Below the pieces are notes generated by a model. It saw only the letters and a list, made by a program, of their open reading frames with translations, was not told the DNA's origin and made no database searches. From positions 2,728,001 through 2,792,000 of the forward strand of contig OZ243980.1 of NCBI GenBank assembly GCA_965214875.1: a stretch of 64,000 bases of DNA. The letters are read 5' to 3'. Source of the stretch: CBDAUN01 sp965214875. Lineage in GTDB: Bacteria; Pseudomonadota; Gammaproteobacteria; Arenicellales; JAJDZL01. This document shows, one piece after another, positions 28,034 through 36,411 of the stretch. The stretch's first letter is position 1. Each line of letters starts with the position of its first letter. Position numbers and translations under genes: made by a program.

Positions 28034-29362
28034 GTGATTCTGAATCTCCAAGAGACCAAAAGCATCTTGAATCTGGCTTGGCCAGTAATGCTTTCGCGCG
28101 CTGGCGCATTCCTGATCATTACAGTTGATACCGCCATGTGCGGACGATACAGCACCGACGAGCTGGCGTACTACGGAATTTCCGGCGCTCCGATGCTGCC
28201 TGCCTTGCTGGTCGGCATCGGCATGCTGGTCGGCATCGCGCTGCTTACTGCAAGAGCTGATGGCGCCAATCAATGCGCAACCTGCGGCCAGGTATGGCGT
28301 GTCGGAATGCTGCATGCATTGGCACTCGGCATCGCAACGGGCATCATTTTGCAATTCGGCGAACAGATTCTTCTAATTGCCGGACAAAGCGAATTTCTTG
28401 CCGCCGGCGCGGGGCCAGTGCTCAAGATGCACGGCTATGGGATGGCGGGCTTGCTATGCGGAATTGCCACGACCTTGTTTCTCGAAGGTCTGCAGCGTCC
28501 CACCCCCGGCATGATCGTGATGTTCGGCGCGAATATCGTCAACGTGGGTCTGAACTGGCTACTGATCTACGGCAACCTGGGATTTCCGGAAATGGGCGCT
28601 GAGGGCGCAGCGTTTGCGACCGCGATCATTCGCTGGCTAGCATTTGCGGCGCTGGCGGCATACGTTCTTCATGCGGTCGATCGGGTCAAATACGGACTGC
28701 TCGTGCGCATTTCGAAATCCGGTCTGAAGCAACTTTCCAAACAGTTGCGACATCTCGGATATCCAGCAGCGTTGGCGCATAGCCTGGAAAGCTCGTCTTT
28801 TGCCATTATGACACTGTTTGCAGGCTTGATGGGCGTGGTGCAGACCGCCGTATGGTCTGCATCGATGCAATTGATCGCCTTAGCGTTCATGTTCGCGCTC
28901 GGCTTCAGCATGGCGGCTAGCGTCCGCGTGGCAAACCACATCGGACAGCACGATTTCAAGTCGATTCCCTATGCCGGATGGATTGCAGCCGGGCTGGGAA
29001 CGCTAGTCATGTCTGCGATTGGCGTCGCCTATTTCAGCGTGCCAGAATTTTTCTCGAGCATCTACAGCGACGATGCCGACGTGATTGCAGCGACTGCGAT
29101 TGTCGTGGTGATTACCGCGTTTGCGATGATTCCGGATGGTCTTCAAACCGTGCTCGTCGGCGCTCTTCGAGGTTTGCAGGACATGTGGTTCATCACGCTA
29201 TCGATGTTCGTTTCCTGGTGGGTAGTCATGCTGCCGATTGCGTTCTACGCTGGCGTTTCGCAAGATGGCGGACCGGCCGCGCTCATGATATCGGTCGGCA
29301 TCGGTGCGCTCGTTGCTGTCTGCATGCTTGGGGCGCGCTTTCGTCACAAGTGTCGAATCTAG
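28034..29362 (+). CDS. MATE-family efflux transporter
   Basis: About 442 aa with 12 hydrophobic helices in two MatE repeats. Conserved features include the early MLSRAGAFLIITVDT helix, GLLCGIATTLFLEGLQR, and SASMQLIALAFMFALGFSMAASVRVA in the second half. Drug/sodium or proton antiport is the family role; the substrate is unknown. GTG 28034 is preferred to the TTG at 28007, which lies inside the palindrome. Confidence 0.85.
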   Translation: MILNLQETKSILNLAWPVMLSRAGAFLIITVDTAMCGRYSTDELAYYGISGAPMLPALLVGIGMLVGIALLTARADGANQCATCGQVWRVGMLHALALGIATGIILQFGEQILLIAGQSEFLAAGAGPVLKMHGYGMAGLLCGIATTLFLEGLQRPTPGMIVMFGANIVNVGLNWLLIYGNLGFPEMGAEGAAFATAIIRWLAFAALAAYVLHAVDRVKYGLLVRISKSGLKQLSKQLRHLGYPAALAHSLESSSFAIMTLFAGLMGVVQTAVWSASMQLIALAFMFALGFSMAASVRVANHIGQHDFKSIPYAGWIAAGLGTLVMSAIGVAYFSVPEFFSSIYSDDADVIAATAIVVVITAFAMIPDGLQTVLVGALRGLQDMWFITLSMFVSWWVVMLPIAFYAGVSQDGGPAALMISVGIGALVAVCMLGARFRHKCRI

Positions 29363-29463
29363 GATGCATCGAGTCGCAAAAAACTGCACATTGCCATCGC
29401 ATTCCGCATGCGAATCAAGAATATTTCGCAGCGCATCAGTGCGATCATGATCGGCTTGCGAAT

Positions 29464-30327
29464 ATGAACGAAATCTCGATACGGACACGAAGCTCGAACC
29501 TCTGCGCTCTAATTTGGGGGGACAGGTCGTGCATTCCGGTAATCGCCATTCACGGTTGGCTGGATAATGCGGCGAGTTTCATCCCGCTATCGCGTCATCT
29601 TTCGAATATTCACCTGGTTGCATTGGATTTGCCGGGGCACGGAAAGTCCGAACACCGAAGCGGAGCTTCGGCCTACCATGTCATCGACTATGCAACCGAT
29701 GTTCTACTGGCTGCGGAGGCGCTGGGATTCGAGACGTTTTCCATCATTGGCCACTCGCTCGGCGCGATCGTCGGCGCGACGCTCGCAGCCGGCGTACCGG
29801 ACCGGGTTGAACGCTTGGTGATGATTGATGGACTGGGCCCGATGACTGAGGGAGCGGAAAAGTTTCCAGAACGTCTAGAGCGGCATTTTGCCTATGCGGT
29901 CAGACAGTCGAAGGGATTGAAAACCTTTCAATCGAAAGCTGCGGCCATCAAGGCAAGACAGTATGGGGATGCGGTTGGAAAGCTGCGGCGAAATACCGCA
30001 GAAGCGCTCGCCGAACGCAATCTTTCACGCGCTGGGGGCGGGTTTCAGTGGGCGACTGATCCGAAACTTCTGATGCCGACACCGATCTATTGGACTGAGC
30101 GGCATGTGCTCGAACTGCTGCCGCACATTCAATGCGAATCGAGACTGGTGCTACCGGATGAAGGCATCGTTGCCGGATGGGCGACATCGAACCGGCGGCA
30201 AGCAGCGATTGCCGATCTCGAAATTGTTTACATCAAAGGCAAGCACCATGTGCATATGGATGACCCTGAAACCGTCTCGTTTGCGATTCAGCCGTTCATG
30301 AACCGGCAAATTTATCGAACTCGCTAG
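29464..30327 (+). CDS. Alpha/beta hydrolase
   Basis: 287 aa. Conserved fold with IHGWLDNAASF, LDLPGHGKS, nucleophile motif IIGHSLGAIVG and a C-terminal GKHHVHMDDP that supplies the histidine. A long open frame extends back into the MATE gene; the ATG at 29464 avoids that overlap and starts at the family N-terminus (MNEISIRT). 101 bp separate it from the MATE stop. Likely an esterase or dehalogenase-type hydrolase. Confidence 0.8.
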   Translation: MNEISIRTRSSNLCALIWGDRSCIPVIAIHGWLDNAASFIPLSRHLSNIHLVALDLPGHGKSEHRSGASAYHVIDYATDVLLAAEALGFETFSIIGHSLGAIVGATLAAGVPDRVERLVMIDGLGPMTEGAEKFPERLERHFAYAVRQSKGLKTFQSKAAAIKARQYGDAVGKLRRNTAEALAERNLSRAGGGFQWATDPKLLMPTPIYWTERHVLELLPHIQCESRLVLPDEGIVAGWATSNRRQAAIADLEIVYIKGKHHVHMDDPETVSFAIQPFMNRQIYRTR

Positions 30328-30433
30328 GGGGTATCGCGGATCTTAGTAGTTGCTCGGTTTGAAAATAAACCCGTTTCGCAAAAACCAGAACTGGCGCAAT
30401 GACCGATAATCATCCAGTTCAGGAGAAACCGAA

Positions 30434-30779
30434 ATGAAGCGCCTACTGGATTCCCCTCCCCCTCGCTAGACTAGCGGCTCTCCTGGCGGCGCGGTTCGTC
30501 CTTACCCCGGCCACCTGCCGCACCCAGGGGCGAGCACCCGGCAAGTCCGGGATCATAAGTACGAACAATGCCGAGAAGGCTCTAAATTCCGGCTTGAACG
30601 AGCTGAACAAGACCTGGAACGCCGTAGTCAGAGAAACAGCGTCCAGCGCCGTCGCTGCCGAGGAGTTCACGCTCAGGCGGACGATGCGCGGCGCCAGCGC
30701 CGACAACGACCGCAAGGGTGCTCATCCCGACGACGCGGGCAGGAAGTGGAAGACGGCCTGCGTCAGCAGCTCTTTCTAG
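30434..30779 (+). pseudogene. Poly-C locus B: decayed secreted-protein gene
   Basis: The ATG at 30434 and leader align with locus A, but the C tract is interrupted (C4-T-C5), the frame stops at a TAG at 30467 and the -10 region has changed to CGCAAT. Removing one base or adding two would join it to a downstream frame that runs to 30779 (LARLAALLAAR, then about 85 residues, not a family I recognise). The interrupted tract cannot slip easily, so this copy looks dead rather than switched off. Confidence 0.6.
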
Positions 30780-30939
30780 CGGCTGATGGCCGGCGGGCCG
30801 GGCGGAGGACCGCCATGGGCCATGAATCTTGAAGATTGACGTTGCAGGGCACGTGCCGCCGCATCGCCTCATGCATTTTCGCCCTTCGCCGCCGGCGCGA
30901 TGACGGTCAGATTTTCATTCGCCCAGCACACAGAATCAG

Positions 30940-31588
30940 AGATTTTCTGACAGACGCTAAATTAGCGACTCTACTGCTATCGGCAGTGCTTGCGATGCTG
31001 GCGTAGGCGCAACTTTCATCGACCGGTACGAGCGTTTCGACAAGCTCGCGCTGTTCGACCAGCTTCGACGCGAAGGCGCGAGCAGGGCATCCGCGCCCTG
31101 GCCGACCGGTGCCGCCGCCCGCACCGGGTGCGGCAGCACCAGTGGACCGCCGCCGAGCTCGAGCTGGTGCGCCAAACGCGGCAACGCTTTCCGCTGTGGG
31201 GGGTGCCAAGATCCGCGACGTGCTGGCGCGCGAGCACGGCTTCGCCATCGAGGCCGGCTTCGCGGGCAAGGAGTCCGTGGCCGGGTTCGAGACCGCCTGC
31301 CGGCGCCGCGGCATAGAACTGTTCGCGCTGCCGCCCAAAAGCCCCATTTGCAACGGCTGCGTCGAGCGCGCCAACGCGGCCGGCCGCTACGAGCTCCGCC
31401 AGTCCTGCGCCGGCGAGCTGAGCGAGGGCGCGCTGAACGTCGAGCTGGCCCGGTTCGAGCGCTTCTACAACGACTGCCGGCCGCACCAGGCGCTCGGACA
31501 AACGGCGCCCATGCAGGCGCGTATAATCAAAACTTCAACCAAAGCGCGCTGGCCACCTGAAAAGTCTCATATGTATTGAACCAGTACA
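30940..31588 (+). pseudogene. IS481-family transposase remnant with one terminal end
   Basis: Parallel to the intact element at 60523-61710 (opposite orientation). From 31030 on, pieces of its transposase appear in order: RFDKLALFDQLRREGAS-like start, then ALADRCRRPHRVR, then LVRQTRQRFPLWG, and a joined C-terminal half with RRGIELFALPPKSP and NGCVERANAAGRYE. Two internal deletions and several frameshifts break it. The end at about 31561-31588 carries the terminal sequence (TCTCATATGTATTGAACC-type). Around 30958, LATLLLSAVLAMLA followed by a TAG suggests leftover signal-peptide sequence. Confidence 0.75.
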
Positions 31589-31624
31589 ACCCGTACAACC
31601 TGCCCCTTTTCCGCTTGAAATGGT

Positions 31625-31630
31625 TATAAT
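31625..31630 (+). promoter_or_regulatory. Putative -10 box of poly-C locus C
   Basis: TATAAT 35 bp before the ATG, the same distance as in locus A. No convincing -35 was found upstream; the sequence there belongs to the IS481 remnant end. Confidence 0.35.
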
Positions 31631-31664
31631 CGCCAACCATCATTTAACTATCACTCTGAAAAAA

Positions 31665-32456
31665 ATGAAAATGACCATGATTCCCCCCCCCCTCGCTGAG
31701 TTAACAACCCGCTCACTGCTGGCAGCATTCGCCCTGGTCGCCGGTCTTGTCCTCCTGGCCGGGCCCGCTGCGGCGCAGACATTCAGGATACCTGGTAACC
31801 TTGATCACTTTACACACGTCATGGAGAACGAGGGCAGGGGCCTCGGGGACCCCGTCACCTCGCTGAACGGCTTCCTCACAAATCAGGCCGATCGATGGAC
31901 ATTTCCACCTGCTGTTGCGGATCTGGACATCGAGGCCAAGGACTGGCCCGGCACCGCGATCCTCGGCGTGGGACCCGGATCCCGGTGCGCGTACGGCAGC
32001 GGGGAGGCGACGCGGCTGGTCGGCTTCCACAACGCCGACGGCGAGTACACCCACGGCCAGCCCATCGCCGAAGCCTGCACGTACTGGGGCCAGCCAAAAT
32101 GCTCGAGAACAGTCACCGTTCGTGGACGAACGTACACGGCCAATCGTGGAAGCGATCCCTGTCCGCAGCAGGGCGCGGATAATGTGCCGACCGGCAGACA
32201 TATCCCCTCCACCGGCATGTTCACCGTCCGGATCTGGGGCAAGGTGTGCTTCAGCGGGCGCGTTAATGCTTGTTTTCCGGCGAGGGAGCCAGCACCAGCA
32301 GATGGCGTGGACAGCATCAATGGCCTTGGGTATATCGCTACCTTCAAGGGCGGAGGCAACAACTGCGGCCCGGCCATCTGGCCCACGCCGGAGATGCGGG
32401 CGGCGGGCGCCCCGCCCTATGCCGCGTGGTGCGACTTCACCTTTGACATACGGTGA
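31665..32456 (+). CDS. Poly-C locus C: secreted protein, in frame
   Basis: 263 aa from ATG 31665. A ten-C tract (31683-31692) encodes IPPPL inside the N-terminal region; here the frame is intact and reads through a signal peptide (LLAAFALVAGLVLLAGPAAAQ, cleavage before TFR). The mature part is Cys- and Gly-rich (for example LGVGPGSRCAYGSG and AACTYWGQP-like segments) and resembles no family I can name. The tract length that gives the in-frame state here equals the out-of-frame length at locus A. A hairpin terminator follows. Confidence 0.75.
   Translation: MKMTMIPPPLAELTTRSLLAAFALVAGLVLLAGPAAAQTFRIPGNLDHFTHVMENEGRGLGDPVTSLNGFLTNQADRWTFPPAVADLDIEAKDWPGTAILGVGPGSRCAYGSGEATRLVGFHNADGEYTHGQPIAEACTYWGQPKCSRTVTVRGRTYTANRGSDPCPQQGADNVPTGRHIPSTGMFTVRIWGKVCFSGRVNACFPAREPAPADGVDSINGLGYIATFKGGGNNCGPAIWPTPEMRAAGAPPYAAWCDFTFDIR
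31683..31692 (+). repeat. Poly-C tract (C10) in locus C
   Basis: Ten C, within codons for IPPPL. At this length locus C is in frame, unlike locus A with the same number. Confidence 0.85.
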
Positions 32457-32483
32457 AGCAGTACTGACCGGAACAGGGAAGGA

Positions 32484-32504
32484 GCGGCCTCGGTCGCCCT
32501 TTTC
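32484..32504 (+). terminator. Hairpin terminator after locus C
   Basis: Short stem GCGGC / GTCGC around a CTCG loop, then CCCTTTTCC. Similar in bases to the terminator after locus A. Confidence 0.45.
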
Positions 32505-32592
32505 CTTGCCGGTCTCGCCAGCACGAATAATTTGTCGTCTTATCGCCGTTTTGATGGTATAAAATCGAAAGGACTAATGATGATTAGTACAG

Positions 32593-32742
32593 ATGTCAGA
32601 ACCAAAAAATTCTGGCTTTAGCTTTCGCGCACTTGCCAAGCGATTGGGGGTTCTGACATTCCTGTTCTTTCTCATCAAGGGGTTGCTTTGGCTGATCGTT
32701 CCTGCCTTGCTGATCTGGTGGGGAGTCGAGGTTGACTGGTAA
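32593..32742 (+). CDS. 49-aa single-pass membrane protein
   Basis: Small frame with one strong hydrophobic helix (LTFLFFLIKGLLWLIVPALL) after a basic N-terminus and a WWGVEVDW end. Codon use and clear N-in topology make it plausible, but no ribosome-binding site stands out. Function unknown. Confidence 0.4.
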   Translation: MSEPKNSGFSFRALAKRLGVLTFLFFLIKGLLWLIVPALLIWWGVEVDW

Positions 32743-33012
32743 TCCTCACAACAGCGCCAAGCAAGCTTGGAAGACGGGCATCAACCCAGCGGCAGTCAAC
32801 GAAGCACTGAAGAAATTCATGGCCGTCGCAAAAGCAAACTGCCGAACATTTGGCACGAAGCGAAACCGCCAGCAGTTTGCGCAACCTCATTCGATGGTCC
32901 ACTTTGGGATGAGAAAATAACAGCGTGAAAGTCTACACGATTCTTTCACTGGCCGATGGGAATGCGGATATCCTCACAGTCAAAACAGTCTACGCTTTAA
33001 GCATTTCGCCAG

Positions 33013-34578
33013 TCAATCGGATTCAACGAGAATCTTCACCATGTTTCGTTCATCTTCGCTGAACACAGCTCCGATCAGGAATACCGACTGATTGCCCAGC
33101 TTTTGCTTGTTCGCATAGCCCTTGGAACGAATCTGTCGGATTGCGTCTGCCGCTGCGTTTTCCGCGTTGGCACTTGTCGCCAGCACTTTCAACTCGAAGA
33201 CGAAAACCTGTTCCTCACACAGCACCACAAGATCTGATCGCCCTAGACTTGTAGACTCTTCAGCATGTACCTGGCAACCGGTGGAACTAAGGCAGGAATA
33301 CAGTATTCCGGCATACCATGCTTCACGCTGCCAGTGCTCCTTCTTGCGATACCATTGGTGCGGGATACCGGACAACACCGATTGCAGCACCTTTGCAAAC
33401 TCCTCGAATCTGTTCGCAATCAGAAGCTTTCGCATGCGACCTGCGTGCGCAACAGTCTGAAAAGCCGCATCAGAAAGATACTCCAAAAAGCCTTCGCTCA
33501 TAGATTCTCGGACTTCGGCATTCGGATAGTCCAGCGTATACGTTGTTCTCGTGCCGGAGCCGTGCTCGCCTGCAATCGTCAGATAACCGGTCTGAAACAG
33601 CAGCGATACAGTGCTGATATCGTTAACATCGAACTTTGACACGAAAGCCTCGCTGACCTGCAGGTTCTGCATATCCAGCGGCGTGAACTGCCTGTCAGTC
33701 ATCACCTTGTAAAGAAATGTCGGCAAACCAGTCGTAAACCAATGCGCCTTGAATTTACGCGTATCAAGCAAATTCAAGATCGCCCAAGGGTTGTAGACCT
33801 TGTCTTCACCAAGCCAGCTATAGCCGTTGTACCATCGTCGAATTTCGCCTCGGTCAAGACCCTCCAATTCGGAGATGAACACCGCATCAAGCTCCGATTC
33901 GGTGTAGCCGCAGATTGTCGCATAGCGCGGATCCAGACTAATATTGGAAAGATAATTCAGCTCGGAGAAAAGGCCGACCTTGCTGAACATGGTGATTCCC
34001 GTGACAAACATGAATCGGATGTGCTCCATGTTGCCTTTGAGTATCCCGTAGAGCCCTTGCAGAGCTGCCTGGTTTTTCGCTACAAGATCAGGATTGCCGA
34101 CCGCATCCAAAATAGGCTTATCATACTCGTCCACCAGGATAACTACACGCTGACCAGTCTTTTTATGCAGGCGGCGCACCACATTCTCCAGAAATTCATG
34201 AGCTTGGTCTGAGTAGGCTTCTTCAAGATTGCCATAATTGCTTGCAATCCAATTCAATTGGCTTTTTACATAAGACCCAACCTTTCCCGGCTCGTCATAT
34301 TTGGCATCGAAGCTTAGGCGCACAACCGGATGACTTGCCGACCAGTCCCAATTGTTATGGATATGGAGTCCTCGGAACAAAGGTTCGTCGCCCTCGAAGA
34401 GATGCTTAAGGGTGCTTACAAGAAGGCTTTTGCCGAACCTTCGCGGGCGCGACAGGAAGAAATACCTGTGCTGTGCCGCCAATTTGCCGATATGCGCTGT
34501 CTTGTCGGCGTAGTAGCAATTTTGATTGCGAATCGCCTGAAAGTCGGCAATACCGATCGGTAATTCAAGGGAACTCAT
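33013..34578 (-). CDS. AAA-ATPase-like protein with C-terminal PD-(D/E)XK domain (DUF1703)
   Basis: About 521 aa starting MSSLELPIGI. The N-terminal AAA-ATPase-like module has the RRFGKSLLVSTL P-loop and VILVDEYDKPI Walker-B-type strand; a middle helical region leads to the C-terminal nuclease-like domain with SDLVVLCEEQVFVFELK. The family is widespread in accessory DNA of many bacteria and often associated with host-associated lifestyles; a clear biochemical role is not known. It stands between the small ORFs at 32.6 kb and the DUF1820 gene. Confidence 0.78.
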   Translation of the reverse strand: MSSLELPIGIADFQAIRNQNCYYADKTAHIGKLAAQHRYFFLSRPRRFGKSLLVSTLKHLFEGDEPLFRGLHIHNNWDWSASHPVVRLSFDAKYDEPGKVGSYVKSQLNWIASNYGNLEEAYSDQAHEFLENVVRRLHKKTGQRVVILVDEYDKPILDAVGNPDLVAKNQAALQGLYGILKGNMEHIRFMFVTGITMFSKVGLFSELNYLSNISLDPRYATICGYTESELDAVFISELEGLDRGEIRRWYNGYSWLGEDKVYNPWAILNLLDTRKFKAHWFTTGLPTFLYKVMTDRQFTPLDMQNLQVSEAFVSKFDVNDISTVSLLFQTGYLTIAGEHGSGTRTTYTLDYPNAEVRESMSEGFLEYLSDAAFQTVAHAGRMRKLLIANRFEEFAKVLQSVLSGIPHQWYRKKEHWQREAWYAGILYSCLSSTGCQVHAEESTSLGRSDLVVLCEEQVFVFELKVLATSANAENAAADAIRQIRSKGYANKQKLGNQSVFLIGAVFSEDERNMVKILVESD

Positions 34579-34967
34579 AGCCATACTCATCGAAAAGGCA
34601 GAGGATTGATTGTACAACACCTGGAATAGAACCGATTGAAGACAACCATTGATTTCGACAGACCCCAATCGTCGCGCTAAACTGCCTTTATCCGGAATTG
34701 ATCAGCCAGCACGAGACCACGTATCATCGGTAAATTAGCTCGCTCTCTGCATAGTGCAATCTATTCATGGTATATAACGTTTACCATAATCATGTTTCCG
34801 CCCGCACCTTTGGCGAAGTGGCTGATGAAAAACAATCTTCCGATTGATTCGCTCAATTTGTAAAATATCTCACTCAACAAACGCGGTTTACGCCTCCCGA
34901 AATCTAATTCTGAGTGATTGCGCAAACCGCCTTTGCTTTGCAAATCTGCTAATCGCATGAACTCGCC
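34579..34967. other. Intergenic region, no gene recognised
   Basis: About 390 bp, AT-richer than its surroundings. Contains the divergent 5' ends of the AAA-ATPase-like gene and the DUF1820 gene and a weak ATGGTA...TACCAT inverted repeat near 34768-34788. No clear promoter pair was assigned. Confidence 0.4.
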
Positions 34968-35312
34968 ATGGTAGCCAAGAGCAAACGCACATATCGAATC
35001 ATATTTCAGAGTGCCTCGAAGGTGTACGAGCTGTACGCCCGTTCTGTTTCGCAAAGCGATATGTATGCGTTTTTAGAGGTGCGCGACCTAGTTTTCGGAG
35101 AACAATCCAAGCTAGTCGTCAATCCCGGCGAAGAGCAGCTGAGAACTCAATTTGAGGGTGTAAACTGCACCTACATACCGATTCACTCAGTTGTGCGAGT
35201 TGACGAGGTTGAAAAGGAGGGTTTTGCCAAAGTTGTTTCTAGCTCGGAAAAAGGTACGGTCTCGAATTTTCCGATTCCATTCGCGCCCCCAGAGGGCAAG
35301 TCGGGAGACTGA
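34968..35312 (+). CDS. DUF1820 family protein
   Basis: 114 aa. The first two thirds follow the DUF1820 pattern closely: YRIIFQ, KVYELYARSVSQSDMY, FLEVRDLVFGE, PGEEQLRTQFEGV, TYIPIHSVVRVDEVEKEG. These are small cytoplasmic proteins of gammaproteobacteria with no established function. Good evidence for the class of the host. Confidence 0.85.
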   Translation: MVAKSKRTYRIIFQSASKVYELYARSVSQSDMYAFLEVRDLVFGEQSKLVVNPGEEQLRTQFEGVNCTYIPIHSVVRVDEVEKEGFAKVVSSSEKGTVSNFPIPFAPPEGKSGD

Positions 35313-35704
35313 TTACAGATAGCATTCGTGAGATTAATCGCATCAGTATCAGCCACATTGGCAAGTGTATTCGACGCTCAGGATGATTTTAATTTGCTTC
35401 TGCATTTAGCCTGAAAAACGCTGTGCGCGATTAGCATTAAGAAAGTTAATTGCCACTACTGACACCTTATCGATGCTGGGCATCTTTCATGATAAGGTAG
35501 CATCTCACATGTATCTGAACCCGTACACAGCCCCGCCGCTGTGGGACCGCCCAATTCATAGAGAAGCAATTCAACATAACGTCTTTGCATTCAATAGAAC
35601 CAACAAGTTGAAATTTTCTGATGTAAAGGGTGTCGTCCATCCTTCAGTGGACAAGCCAAGCAAGTAATTTCAAATCATTGCTTCGTTCAATGTGAAATTT
35701 ACCC
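35313..35704. other. Intergenic region with a solo IS481-type end
   Basis: About 390 bp with no real gene. Bases 35503-35527 match the right terminal sequence of the intact IS481 element in 24 of 25 positions, with none of the element's interior beside it. The remainder shows no recognisable feature. Confidence 0.55.
35503..35527 (+). repeat. Solo IS481-family terminal repeat
   Basis: Begins TCTCACATGTATCTGAACC and ends GTACA; the same sequence ends the intact element at 61686-61710. No interior sequence flanks it, so it is a leftover of excision or a deletion. Confidence 0.7.
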
Positions 35705-36175
35705 TCATGTGACGTTCTGCTTCGGCTTACCGCTAAGGCTGGCCGAGTCTTTAGCTTCTTCTGTCAAGCTGGCACGTGAATCAAGATCGATTGATGCGCC
35801 TGAATCCGTTTCTTCGTTTTTATCCGAAAGCGAGTGGCTGGAAGTCTGCCGGGTCAAAGCTCGCATTTTCTGACCGATCAGTTCGGGCGAGGTGCCGTCA
35901 TCTGGTTCGCACAGCTCAGTGGCACCTTTAGCCATGGTATGGTAGAGTGCCATTTGGCTTTCATTGACGCTGTGCAACAGCACCGCAGTATCAGAAAAAT
36001 GGCTTCTCACCTGTTTTTTGTACGCATCGTGTTCTGAACGCAAATTTGCGAGCTTCTTTCGAAGTTCGATCGTTTCGACATGCGATTTGGAACTTTGATG
36101 GATGATAAGGGCAATAATGCCCGCGGCTGCCGCTCCAATTGCTATTCCGGCCAATAAGTAATTCCAGATTTCCAT
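35705..36175 (-). CDS. YhcB/ZapG-like (DUF1043) cell-division-linked membrane protein
   Basis: 156 aa from the ATG at 36175. One N-terminal transmembrane helix (LLAGIAIGAAAAGIIALII) then a helical cytoplasmic part (IELRKKLANLRSEHDAYKKQ, FSDTAVLLHSVNESQMALYH) as in YhcB/ZapG of gammaproteobacteria, which links envelope synthesis and division. The extra 34 codons upstream in the same frame lack a good start context. The C-terminal 50 residues are Ser/Asp-rich and divergent. Confidence 0.75.
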   Translation of the reverse strand: MEIWNYLLAGIAIGAAAAGIIALIIHQSSKSHVETIELRKKLANLRSEHDAYKKQVRSHFSDTAVLLHSVNESQMALYHTMAKGATELCEPDDGTSPELIGQKMRALTRQTSSHSLSDKNEETDSGASIDLDSRASLTEEAKDSASLSGKPKQNVT

Positions 36176-36411
36176 TGCAAAAATTTGCCCGCTTGTGCGG
36201 GCTTGCACATTATGCGACGGGTTTAGGTCATCAATATTCGCAACTCGCCGAGTGCAAGCACTGCCGCCACGCTTCAAAATTCTTTTAGATAATTATATCA
36301 AACGAAACTTTTGCAATTTGCGGGCACTGGTTTCATCAAACCCTGAACGACCGACCCGAAATGCGACCATTCACCAGATTGATGCTTATGTATACTGAAT
36401 GCGGCAAAGAA

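Noticed and set aside
28978..29463. Long extension of the alpha/beta hydrolase frame
   Set aside because: Antisense-free but overlaps the MATE gene out of frame; no homology-like content.
32732..32920. 62-codon frame after the small membrane protein
   Set aside because: Overlaps the preceding frame and has no family or good start context.
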